Shown here: piece after piece, positions 52,483-60,510 of the stretch
Numbering within the stretch: the first letter of the stretch is position 1
Layout of the letters: every line of letters begins with the position of its first letter
Origin: Paenibacillus sp. Soil750
GTDB taxonomy: Bacteria; Bacillota; Bacilli; Paenibacillales; NBRC-103111
Length of the DNA: 64,000 nt
Assembly (NCBI RefSeq): GCF_001428045.1
Contig: NZ_LMSD01000041.1
Location: 189,847 to 253,846, forward strand
Direction of reading: 5' to 3'
Translations under genes and position numbers: made by a program
The notes under the pieces: generated by a model
The model's input: the letters and a program-made list of their open reading frames with translations, nothing else
Database searches by the model: none
What the model was told of the DNA's origin: nothing

Positions 52483-53415
52483 ATGGCTACTGTTGAAACG
52501 ATGAAAACAGTGAAATCGGTTAGTTCAAGCAATAAAAAATCACAAAGCTTTCTCAAACATGAGCAAGCTACGGCCTTCTGGTTTATTTTCCCGGCGATAG
52601 CCTTGCTGCTTGTTTTCGTATTCTATCCTATGTTGCAAGCTTTTCTAATCAGTTTCAAAAACTATTCCTTAGTCGGCGCAGGTGATGTGTTCGTCGGTAT
52701 GGACAATTATGTGCATCTAATGAAGGATCGTGCCTTCTTTAATAGCTTGAAGCATTCGTTTTATTTCGCACTGATTGTGATTCCGATTCAGACGAGCATC
52801 GCACTAGGCCTTGCCCTGTTAATTCAGAAGAAAACCGCGACAGCCGGGCTGTTCCGAACGCTTTATTTTATCCCTGTTATTATTTCGACAGCGGTGGCGG
52901 CTACGGTTTTTAAGCTCATTTATAACAAGGAGTTTGGCCTCCTGAACAGTGTGCTCAAAGCGCTGCATATGCCGGTTACAAGCTTCCTATCTGATCCGAA
53001 AACAGCGATGAACGGCATTATTGTGCTCGGAATTTGGAAGGGCGCCGGGTTTTTCATGATTATTTTCCTAGCAGGCTTGAACAATATCTCGCCCGATCTC
53101 TATGAAGCAGCAAGAGTGGATGGCGCATCACGGATTGGGCAGTTTTTCAAAATCACACTTCCATTATTGAATCGGACGATGTCCTTTGTGGTCATCATGA
53201 CGACAATCGATGCGATCAAGCTCTCGGGCTTAGTTTTCGTACTAACAAATGGTGGACCCAATAGCTCAACGGAAACGGTTGTTTTCTATATTTATAAACA
53301 AGCTTTCACGCAAATGAGGATGGGATACGCGACGGCGGCGGCTTTTGTGCTTTTCGCGATTGTATTGGCCATTTCGCTGATCCAAATGAAGCTTTTTAAC
53401 AAAGACACAGACTAA
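52483..53415 (+). CDS. Sugar ABC permease 1 (CUT1, MalF-like)
   Basis: Permease of 310 residues with six membrane helices. A basic, Ser/Lys-rich cytoplasmic N-terminus precedes FWFIFPAIALLLVFVFYPML. The ATPase-contact loop has the EAA motif EAARVDGASRIGQFFKITLPLL. GGAGGGG precedes the start, 24 bases after the levanase. It forms a heterodimer with the next gene. It probably imports fructose oligomers or sucrose released outside the cell. Confidence 0.94.
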   Translation: MATVETMKTVKSVSSSNKKSQSFLKHEQATAFWFIFPAIALLLVFVFYPMLQAFLISFKNYSLVGAGDVFVGMDNYVHLMKDRAFFNSLKHSFYFALIVIPIQTSIALGLALLIQKKTATAGLFRTLYFIPVIISTAVAATVFKLIYNKEFGLLNSVLKALHMPVTSFLSDPKTAMNGIIVLGIWKGAGFFMIIFLAGLNNISPDLYEAARVDGASRIGQFFKITLPLLNRTMSFVVIMTTIDAIKLSGLVFVLTNGGPNSSTETVVFYIYKQAFTQMRMGYATAAAFVLFAIVLAISLIQMKLFNKDTD

Positions 53416-53434
53416 CAACGAGGAGGGATTCGCT

Positions 53435-54271
53435 GTGAAGAGGCTAACAAACGTCGTAACGATGATCGTCATGATCGTGATTGCTCTGATTTCTGTCGCT
53501 CCTATCCTATGGATGGTTACTGGGGCTTTTCGACCCTATCAGGAGCTTTTCAAATATACATCGCTGAATATTCACTTACTAGTTCCCGTAGAATGGACGT
53601 GGAAGAACTTTCATAATGTCATTTTCAATGCGCGTAATCCGTTCTTACGCTATATCTGGAATACATTGTTCGTGGCTTCGATCGTAACGATGCTGGTCCT
53701 GATCATTAATTCGATGGCGGCATTTGCGTTTGCGAAGCTCAGATTTCCCTTCAAAACGGTCGTATTTGCCCTATTCATGTCAGCGATGATCATCCCAGGT
53801 GAAGTAACACTCGTGCCTAACTATTTGCTGATGCACGATTTGGGCTGGCTCAATTCTTATAAAGCACTTATTATTCCTTCGATGTTGTCCGTGTTCGGCA
53901 TCTTTATGCTGCGGCAATTTTTCGCGGAAGTTCCGAACGAAATGATGGAGGCTGCACGGATTGATGGAGCGACATTGCCGCGCACTTTTGTAGCGATCGT
54001 GCTGCCCGCCGCCGTACCTGCGCTAATTACGCTCGGACTGATGACTTTCCTAGGAAACTGGGACTCCTATCTATGGCCGCTTATTGTGATCAATGATCAG
54101 AAAATGCAGATGATCCAAGTCGGGATTTCTACGTTTTCCTCGAATGAGGGGACAGATTGGTCGAAGGTTTTGGCGGCGAATACGTTATCTACTGTGCCAA
54201 TTCTCCTGCTTTTTCTATTTTTGCAGCGTTACTATATTCAGGGGATTACGATGTCGGGCATTAAGGGTTAA
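53435..54271 (+). CDS. Sugar ABC permease 2 (CUT1, MalG-like)
   Basis: Second permease, 278 residues, six helices, with the EAA loop EAARIDGATLPRTFVAIVLPAA and a C-terminal QRYYIQGITMSGIKG typical of MalG proteins. GAGGAGG precedes the GTG start. No ATPase gene follows, so a general CUT1 ATPase (MsmX type) encoded elsewhere is needed. Confidence 0.94.
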   Translation: MKRLTNVVTMIVMIVIALISVAPILWMVTGAFRPYQELFKYTSLNIHLLVPVEWTWKNFHNVIFNARNPFLRYIWNTLFVASIVTMLVLIINSMAAFAFAKLRFPFKTVVFALFMSAMIIPGEVTLVPNYLLMHDLGWLNSYKALIIPSMLSVFGIFMLRQFFAEVPNEMMEAARIDGATLPRTFVAIVLPAAVPALITLGLMTFLGNWDSYLWPLIVINDQKMQMIQVGISTFSSNEGTDWSKVLAANTLSTVPILLLFLFLQRYYIQGITMSGIKG

Positions 54272-54304
54272 ATGGATTAGGGTAAAAAGAAAGGAGCAGA
54301 TGGC

Positions 54305-55288
54305 ATGAACTACGATGTAGTTGCGCTTGGGGAATACTTAATTGATTTTACACCTTATGGTCGATCCGAAGCGGGACAGCCGTTGTTTGAGCGCAACCCA
54401 GGCGGAGCACCAGTAAATGTGGCAGCTGCGTTGGCGAAGCTCGGCAAGAAAACGGGGTTCATCGGGAAAGTGGGCAGCGATCCATTCGGTGCGTATTTAC
54501 GAGAAACTTTGCTCGATGTGGGCGTGTCAGATCGTGGGCTAGTTGAGACGGACGAGGCGCATACGACGATGGCTTTCGTCCAGCTGGATGCAGATGGAGA
54601 TAGATCGTTTCATTTTGCAAGGCATCCTGGCGCTGATCAGCTGTTGAGAGCGGATGAGTTGAATCATGCCATGCTGGGGGAGACACGGATTTTTCATTTT
54701 GGCTCGATTTCAATGACGGCAGAGCCTGCTTATACAGCTACTCTAGCAGCTGTTCAGCTTGCGAAGGATAAGGGGGCGCTTATTTCCTATGACCCGAATT
54801 GGCGTCCTTCCTTGTGGCGGGATGAGGAGCATGCACTAGAAGTAATTCGAGTTGGCCTAAGCCTCGCAGATGTGGTAAAGGTTTCCGAAGAGGAGCTTGT
54901 CTTCTTGACGGCTGAGCAGGATTTAGAAAAGGCAGCGAGAAAACTAGTTGAACAGTATGGAACTACTTTGCTTTTGGTCACGGCAGGAGGAGCGGGTTCT
55001 TTTTATCAGATGAAGGATTGGTGGGGCAAGGTAGAGAGCTTCCCCGTTCTTACGCTTGATACGACTGGTGCTGGGGATGCGTTTTTCGGGGCATTGTTAT
55101 ATGAAGTGTTGGAGAAGGGAAAGGCGTTGCAGTTGTGGGAAGAAAAGGAGCTTCAGCTAGCATTGCGCTTTGCGAATGGGGCGGGAGCTTTGGCGACGAC
55201 TCGGAAAGGTGCGATTCCGTCGCTTGGAACAATGGAGGAGATTCATGCGTTGATACGAGATGGAGCTAGGGAGGATGTTCTAGGATGA
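54305..55288 (+). CDS. PfkB-family fructokinase
   Basis: Sugar kinase of 327 residues. The N-terminal block is GEYLIDFTPYG...NPGGAPVNVAAALAKLG (sugar site), and the C-terminal signature is LDTTGAGDAFFGALL with the catalytic Asp. This matches ScrK-type fructokinases. It phosphorylates fructose released from imported fructan or sucrose. AAAGGAG precedes the ATG, and the gene overlaps the next by ATGA. It links the intracellular GH32 to glycolysis. Confidence 0.93.
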   Translation: MNYDVVALGEYLIDFTPYGRSEAGQPLFERNPGGAPVNVAAALAKLGKKTGFIGKVGSDPFGAYLRETLLDVGVSDRGLVETDEAHTTMAFVQLDADGDRSFHFARHPGADQLLRADELNHAMLGETRIFHFGSISMTAEPAYTATLAAVQLAKDKGALISYDPNWRPSLWRDEEHALEVIRVGLSLADVVKVSEEELVFLTAEQDLEKAARKLVEQYGTTLLLVTAGGAGSFYQMKDWWGKVESFPVLTLDTTGAGDAFFGALLYEVLEKGKALQLWEEKELQLALRFANGAGALATTRKGAIPSLGTMEEIHALIRDGAREDVLG

Positions 55289-56784
55289 GCCAGCAGACAG
55301 AAAATGGAGATAATCAGCTCCACATGGAACGCGTGGAACAAGCGAATCAAGCGTTGGGGCAAGCCGTCAAGTCAATCGCGGAGGATGGATATAGGCTTGG
55401 TTATCACCTTATGCCTCCAGCGGGCTGGATGAATGATCCAAATGGGCTTATTTATTGGAATGGAGAGTATCATGGGTTTTATCAGCATTATCCCTATGAG
55501 TCGAAATGGGGTCCGATGCATTGGGGGCATGCCAAAAGTAAGGATTTGGTGCACTGGGAGCACTTGCCTATCGCGTTGGCGCCTTCCGAAGATTATGATA
55601 GCGGGGAAACGGGTGGTTATGGCTGTTGGTCGGGCAGTGCAGTCGATAATAACGGCGTTCTGACATTGATCTATACGGGGCATGTAGATGGACGAACGCC
55701 GATGGAGGTGCAGTGTCTCGCGACCAGCACGGATGGGGTTGCTTTTAACAAATCAGGGGCTAATCCTATTATTGGTGCCGCACCGGAGGAGGGTGGGTTC
55801 GGCTTCCGCGATCCGAAGGTTTGGCAGCATGACGGTCAGTGGTACATGGTTGTCGGTTATGGTAATGATGGCTTGGGCAAAGCGCTGATGTACACGTCTT
55901 CTGATTTGCTCACATGGCGCTATTTGGGTGTTGCAGCAGAGAGTGACGGCACCATGGGAGATATGTGGGAGTGTCCTGATTTATTTCCACTCGGTGCTGG
56001 GGAAGATCATGTGCTTATTATTTCCCCGATGAACATGGGGGCTACAAAGACGATGTACCTCACCGGCAAATTAAACTATGAGATAGGCAATTTCGACTAC
56101 CGTTATGCAGAACGGTTGGATAATGGGTTCGATTTCTATGCGCCGCAAACGTTGGTGGACGGACAGGGACGGCGCATCCTGCTAGGATGGATGAACATAT
56201 GGGGCGCTCAAATGCCGGAGCAAGTAGATGGCTGGATGGGGGCTTTTACTTTGCCGCGCGAGTTGACGCTAGCAGAGGATGGCACGTTGCGGATGCAGCC
56301 TGTGGCGGAACTGGCGGCGCTGCGGAAGGGCAGGGAGTTCATCGATCGACAGGTGATACCTGCGGAATCAATCATTTCATTGGCCGCTATTCAAGGCGAC
56401 CAGCTAGAACTGATTGCCGTGTTTAACACAAAGGGATCTAGCGGGGAGGCAGTGTTTGGACTTCTCATTCGTTGCTCTGAGGATGGATCTGAGTACACGG
56501 AAGTTTCGTATTCCGTAGCGGAGCATACACTCCGCGTTGATCGTACACACGCTGGTTCAGGTGAAGCCGGTGTGAGCGAAGCTCAGGTGGAACCGATGGA
56601 GGATGGGAGCATCAAACTGCATCTGTTCGTGGATCGTTCTTCGTTGGAACTGTTCGCGAATAACGGGGTGAAAACGATAACGAATCGGATTTATCCGAAT
56701 GGTGACAGTCTAGGTGTTAAGCTTTTTGCAAGGTGTGGTGAAGCTTGTTTAGAAAGTTTGGACGCATGGAAATTGTCATTGTAG
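55285..56784 (+). CDS. Intracellular GH32 beta-fructosidase
   Basis: Cytoplasmic GH32 enzyme of 499 residues without a signal peptide. Nucleophile D51 in WMNDPNGLIYW, D176 in FRDPKV, acid/base E229 in WECPDLF, and a C-terminal beta-sandwich (LHLFVDRSSLELFANNG). The pattern fits sucrose(-6-phosphate) hydrolase or exo-fructosidase. It is translationally coupled to the fructokinase, so imported sugars are split and phosphorylated in one step. No PTS gene is present, so free sucrose or fructo-oligosaccharides are the likelier substrate. Confidence 0.93.
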   Translation: MSQQTENGDNQLHMERVEQANQALGQAVKSIAEDGYRLGYHLMPPAGWMNDPNGLIYWNGEYHGFYQHYPYESKWGPMHWGHAKSKDLVHWEHLPIALAPSEDYDSGETGGYGCWSGSAVDNNGVLTLIYTGHVDGRTPMEVQCLATSTDGVAFNKSGANPIIGAAPEEGGFGFRDPKVWQHDGQWYMVVGYGNDGLGKALMYTSSDLLTWRYLGVAAESDGTMGDMWECPDLFPLGAGEDHVLIISPMNMGATKTMYLTGKLNYEIGNFDYRYAERLDNGFDFYAPQTLVDGQGRRILLGWMNIWGAQMPEQVDGWMGAFTLPRELTLAEDGTLRMQPVAELAALRKGREFIDRQVIPAESIISLAAIQGDQLELIAVFNTKGSSGEAVFGLLIRCSEDGSEYTEVSYSVAEHTLRVDRTHAGSGEAGVSEAQVEPMEDGSIKLHLFVDRSSLELFANNGVKTITNRIYPNGDSLGVKLFARCGEACLESLDAWKLSL

Positions 56785-56796
56785 ATACGACAGAAT
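56778..56796 (+). repeat. 19-base motif, copy 2
   Basis: ATTGTAGATACGACAGAAT begins at the GH32 stop region and matches 44823-44841 at 18 of 19 bases. Confidence 0.3.
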
Positions 56797-56828
56797 AACC
56801 AATTTTAAACAAGCGAGCATTCCGCGAA

Positions 56829-56869
56829 GCCAGGTGGTATAATAGGTTAAACGTTTCAACAAACCTGGC
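56829..56869 (+). promoter_or_regulatory. Promoter with inverted repeat and LacI-like site
   Basis: GCCAGGT (56829-56835) and ACCTGGC (56863-56869) flank TATAAT (56838-56843) and TTAAACGTTTCAA, which resembles a LacI/CcpA-type half-symmetric site. It precedes the GAGGAG site of the GH88 gene. It does not match the full cre consensus. Confidence 0.5.
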
Positions 56870-56883
56870 GAGGAGTGTAATAG

Positions 56884-58014
56884 ATGACGACAATTAAGAA
56901 GGGTTGGGCTCAAGAAGCATGGGCACAAACCGTAGCGAAAGTAGACAAAACAAGTAAACGCATTGGTGATGGGTTCCCACATGCAAGTGTAGGCGGAGAG
57001 TATAAACTGGAGCCTGCTTACTGGTGGACAGCGGGCTTCTGGCCTGGGTTGTTGTGGTTATTATATCGTGACACCAAGGATGAGGGTTTGAAGCAGTTGG
57101 CTGAGTCTTGTGAGCAGCAGTTGGATCAAGTTGTAACGGATTACTATCGTCTGGATCATGATATCGGCTTCATGTGGACGTTGACGAGTGTTGCTCGTTA
57201 CAAGCTAACTGGTGCAGATGATTCTAAGCGCCGCGCTTTGCTCGCGGCGAATCTACTTGCAGCACGTTTCAACGTGAAGGGCAGTTACATTCGCGCTTGG
57301 AACCCTTGGCGCGAAGGCGAGGACAATGCAGGCTGGGCGATTATCGACTGCATGATGAACCTGCCGTTGCTGCACTGGGCTACGCTGACTACAGGCGACC
57401 CGCGCTTCAAAGAAATCGCCGTAAGGCATGCCGACATGGCGGTCGATCACTTTATTCGTCCCGATGGATCGGTGAATCATATCGTGATTTTTGATCCTGC
57501 CACCGGTGAGAAGCTTTCCGTGAACGGTGGGCAAGGGTTTGCGCCGGAATCGGCCTGGTCGCGTGGAACCGCGTGGGCGATTTATGGTATGAGCCTCAGC
57601 TACAAGTACACGGGCGATGAGAAGTACTTGCATGCGGCCAAGCGTGCTGCACATTTCTTCCTGGCTAACCTGCCGGAAGATCATGTGCCACATTGGGATT
57701 TCCGCTTGCCAGATGGCATTCCGGCGTACCGCGACTCCTCGGCAGGCGCGTGTGCGGCTTGCGGTTTGCTCCTGATCGCGGAGCAAGTGAACGGCCAAGA
57801 GGCATCCCTCTACCGCGAAGCGGGGGAGCGCATCTTGCACTCGCTGTATACGAACTACGGTGCGTGGGATTCCGAAACCGAAGAAGGGTTAGTCACCCAC
57901 GGTACAAGCCACTATCCAGAGGGGAAAAACATCGACGTGCCGCTCATCTACGGCGACTACTATTTCGTAGAGGGTCTTTCCCGATTGCTCGGGCATGGCG
58001 AGTTGTTCTGGTAG
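56884..58014 (+). CDS. GH88-family unsaturated glucuronyl hydrolase
   Basis: Cytoplasmic enzyme of 376 residues. The two catalytic Asp positions of the family are visible as D93 (DHDIGFMW) and D155 (WAIIDCMMN), 62 residues apart as in Bacillus UGL. Aromatic barrel residues (WWTAGFWPGLLW; SRGTAWAIYGM) are present. It removes unsaturated glucuronic or related acid from oligosaccharides made by lyases (GH88, with GH105 close). No polysaccharide lyase gene is in the window. It ends before a terminator and has its own promoter. Confidence 0.92.
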   Translation: MTTIKKGWAQEAWAQTVAKVDKTSKRIGDGFPHASVGGEYKLEPAYWWTAGFWPGLLWLLYRDTKDEGLKQLAESCEQQLDQVVTDYYRLDHDIGFMWTLTSVARYKLTGADDSKRRALLAANLLAARFNVKGSYIRAWNPWREGEDNAGWAIIDCMMNLPLLHWATLTTGDPRFKEIAVRHADMAVDHFIRPDGSVNHIVIFDPATGEKLSVNGGQGFAPESAWSRGTAWAIYGMSLSYKYTGDEKYLHAAKRAAHFFLANLPEDHVPHWDFRLPDGIPAYRDSSAGACAACGLLLIAEQVNGQEASLYREAGERILHSLYTNYGAWDSETEEGLVTHGTSHYPEGKNIDVPLIYGDYYFVEGLSRLLGHGELFW

Positions 58015-58032
58015 GTCTGGTTAATTTGATAA

Positions 58033-58081
58033 GAGAGTTGTCTTTCAGCAGCTATAGCTGCTGGAGGACAGCTCTTTTTTG
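58033..58081 (+). terminator. Intrinsic terminator after the GH88 gene
   Basis: GAGTTGTC and CAGCAGC pair with GCTGCTG and GACAGCTC, followed by six T. Confidence 0.88.
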
Positions 58082-58116
58082 CGTTGTTTCCACGTCGTCG
58101 CTCCAGCACTCCAGGA

Positions 58117-58400
58117 ACAATAACTGGATTTCCTACATCTAAATTCAAGCCAAACACGCTTTTGACGCGAATAGCTGTATTTCCTCCAGTTAATTCGAGC
58201 CATTCCGGCCGGATGTATCGATTTGGGCGAAATTAGCTACATAATTTCCAGGTAAAATCTACAAAGAGGTGAATCCACCAGAATTAGCTGTATAATTTCC
58301 ATTTAAATTCCACGAGGAGGCGAGGGGATGTGTGTGACAGGGAGTTGCTGGGTTGTGGTAGTGAGGTGCTAGTGAAGTTGGTGACAAGGTGTTACTAGAG
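58117..58400 (-). repeat. Four-unit intergenic element, copy D (inverted)
   Basis: Units at about 58117-58145, 58168-58196, 58229-58258 and 58280-58310, followed by a G-rich tract (58311-58400). On the minus strand the order and spacing (51, 61, 54) equal copies A and C, and the unit nearest the tract reads TAAATGGAAATTATACAGCT, close to copy A unit 1. The 512-base gap holds this element and the promoter near 58459. Confidence 0.75.
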
Positions 58401-58458
58401 TGTGGCCGGCAGTCTCCACAAAAAGACTTTTACTACAGTAAATCGACATCTGCCCTCA

Positions 58459-58488
58459 TTGTTGGTCCCATGCCCTGAAACCTATAAT
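58459..58488 (+). promoter_or_regulatory. Promoter of the LplB-type importer
   Basis: -35 TTGTTG (58459-58464), 18-base spacer, -10 TATAAT (58483-58488), about 40 bases before the first gene. Confidence 0.65.
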
Positions 58489-58526
58489 TAACACATAAGA
58501 CAAATAGATAGTGTAGGTGAGAGCAG

Positions 58527-59486
58527 ATGAAATCCGCTACTGTGAATGAGGTTGTTCAGCGGTCAACCCAAGCAAAAAAGAAAAAAGGTTGGTGGAAATA
58601 CGTCCTACAGCATCGGGCATTTTATATCATGCTGATTCCTGGACTATTGTATTTCCTCGTGTTCAAGTATGTACCCCTGATGGCGAGCTTCATTGCCTTT
58701 CAGGATTACAACATTTTCAAAGGTTTTACAGGAAGCGAATGGGTTGGATTTAAGTGGTTCCATCAACTATTCACGTACGACAAGTTCGGACGACTGCTCC
58801 GAAATACGCTGCTAATCAGCTTGTATCAAATTGTATTCGCCTTCCCGTTGCCGATTCTACTGGCGATTATGCTTAATGAAGTGCGAACGATGGCTTTCAA
58901 GCGGATAACGCAAACGGTGCTGTATTTACCACACTTTTTATCATGGACGATCGTATTCGGACTTACGTATATGTTGCTTTCGCCAACGCAGGGTCTTGTG
59001 AATCATTTGATTACGGCTTTCGGTGGTGATACCGTCGCGTTTCTTCAGAAGTCGGAGTACTTCCGATCCATCATTATTATTTCTGGTATCTGGAAGGAAA
59101 TGGGGTGGAATGCCATCATTTTCATCGCAGCGCTAGCGGGAATTAATCCTTCCTTATATGAAGCGGCCAAAATGGATGGAGCCAATCGTTGGAAACAGTT
59201 TCTACATATATCGGTGCCAGGCATGCTGCCTGCGATCATGATTCTTTTGATGCTGAAAACAGGGCATATCTTGGATTCAGGCTTTGAGCAAATTTATCAG
59301 TTCCTTAATCCAGCTACACAGGAGACGGGGGATGTCTTGGATACCTACACCTATCGGGCAGGGATTCTACAAGGTCAATACAGCATAACGACAGCCGTTG
59401 GGTTATTCAAATCGGTCATTGGTTTTCTGTTGCTCGTTATTGCTAACCGCGTGAGCAAATGGACGACAGGTGAAGGGCTTTACTAA
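58527..59486 (+). CDS. LplB-type sugar ABC permease
   Basis: Permease of 319 residues with a basic N-terminus (KKKKGWWKYVLQHR), six helices and the EAA-type loop EAAKMDGANRWKQFLHISVPGM. The motif LKTGHILDSGFEQIYQFLNP is typical of LplB/YtcP-type complex-oligosaccharide importers. GTGAGAG precedes the ATG. It works with the next two gene products. No ATPase gene is present in the cluster. In Paenibacillus such LplABC sets import aldouronates or xylo-oligosaccharides, which fits the adjacent xylanase. Confidence 0.94.
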   Translation: MKSATVNEVVQRSTQAKKKKGWWKYVLQHRAFYIMLIPGLLYFLVFKYVPLMASFIAFQDYNIFKGFTGSEWVGFKWFHQLFTYDKFGRLLRNTLLISLYQIVFAFPLPILLAIMLNEVRTMAFKRITQTVLYLPHFLSWTIVFGLTYMLLSPTQGLVNHLITAFGGDTVAFLQKSEYFRSIIIISGIWKEMGWNAIIFIAALAGINPSLYEAAKMDGANRWKQFLHISVPGMLPAIMILLMLKTGHILDSGFEQIYQFLNPATQETGDVLDTYTYRAGILQGQYSITTAVGLFKSVIGFLLLVIANRVSKWTTGEGLY

Positions 59487-59504
59487 AGGGGTGAAACATA
59501 CACG

Positions 59505-60386
59505 ATGAAAATTAAACGATCTATTGGAGAAGTTATCTTTGATTCTGCGAATGTCGTGCTGCTGCTGCTCTTTTGTGCGGCTGTAGCCATTCCATTATTG
59601 AATGTAATTGCAGGTTCATTGAGCTCGAATGAAGCTATTATTCATTCCGAAGTGGCGCTCTGGCCTGTAGGATTCAATCTGCACAACTATGAATTTGTTA
59701 TCAAAAATGCCGTGTTTTGGAGGTCGTTTGGCGTTACGGTCCAAATTGTACTAATAGGCACAGCGATCAATATGCTCCTGACGATTCTCACGTCCTATCC
59801 ACTTTCGAAAGGGTGGTTAGGTGGCCGCAAAGTGATTCTCCTTTTTATCATCTTCACGATGATCTTTCAGGCACCTTTGGTACCGGCGTATATCTTGGTC
59901 AAAAGCTTTGGCATGCTTAACACAATCTGGTCATTAATCATTCCAGGTGCGCTTAGCGCTTTTAATATGATGCTGTGCATCACCTTTATGAGGTCGCTTC
60001 CGGAAGAAATGTTTGAAGCGGCGAGGGTGGATGGCATGTCGGAGTACCGAATTGTATGGCGCATTGTGGCTCCGCTATCGATGCCAATCAATGTGACGCT
60101 GATTCTCTTCTATGCCGTAGGGCATTGGAACAATTATCTGGCTCCATTACTCTACATCACAGATCGGGAATTACAACCTTTGCAGCTGTATTTGTACAAA
60201 TTGATTTCGCAATTTGATGCGGATTCAGCAGGGGGGCAATCTGTACTAGAATTATCTAGTACGATAACGCCACAAGGGTTACAAATGGCGACGATTGTGA
60301 TCGCGACCATCCCTATTATAATTGTCTATCCGTTCTTACAGAAGCATTTTATCAAAGGTGCCTTGTTGGGATCGGTTAAAGAATAA
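59505..60386 (+). CDS. LplC/YtcP-type sugar ABC permease
   Basis: Second permease of the importer, 293 residues. Blocks include SLSSNEAIIHSEVALWPVGFNLHNYEFVI near the N-terminus, the EAA loop EAARVDGMSEYRIVWRIVAPLSMP, WNNYLAPLLYI, and the terminal FLQKHFIKGALLGSVKE. AAAGGGGTG precedes the start, 19 bases after the partner gene. It forms the heterodimeric channel with the LplB-type permease. Confidence 0.94.
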   Translation: MKIKRSIGEVIFDSANVVLLLLFCAAVAIPLLNVIAGSLSSNEAIIHSEVALWPVGFNLHNYEFVIKNAVFWRSFGVTVQIVLIGTAINMLLTILTSYPLSKGWLGGRKVILLFIIFTMIFQAPLVPAYILVKSFGMLNTIWSLIIPGALSAFNMMLCITFMRSLPEEMFEAARVDGMSEYRIVWRIVAPLSMPINVTLILFYAVGHWNNYLAPLLYITDRELQPLQLYLYKLISQFDADSAGGQSVLELSSTITPQGLQMATIVIATIPIIIVYPFLQKHFIKGALLGSVKE

Positions 60387-60510
60387 GGTATTGCCGAGGT
60401 AACTTCATACTCTGATCAGGAGGTGGGATAGGTCCAGCCAGTAATACCCAGATGATGTTGACGAACGATCTAAATTATAATGAAGTAGCTTACTAGGGAG
60501 GGTCTAAACA

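Noticed and set aside
56848-56861. Canonical cre (CcpA) site
   Set aside because: Only the central ACGT and flanking A/T match; outer consensus bases differ, so it is noted only as LacI-like symmetry.
57253-57840. Minus-strand frame of 195 codons within the GH88 gene
   Set aside because: Antisense to catalytic motifs of GH88; no family resemblance.
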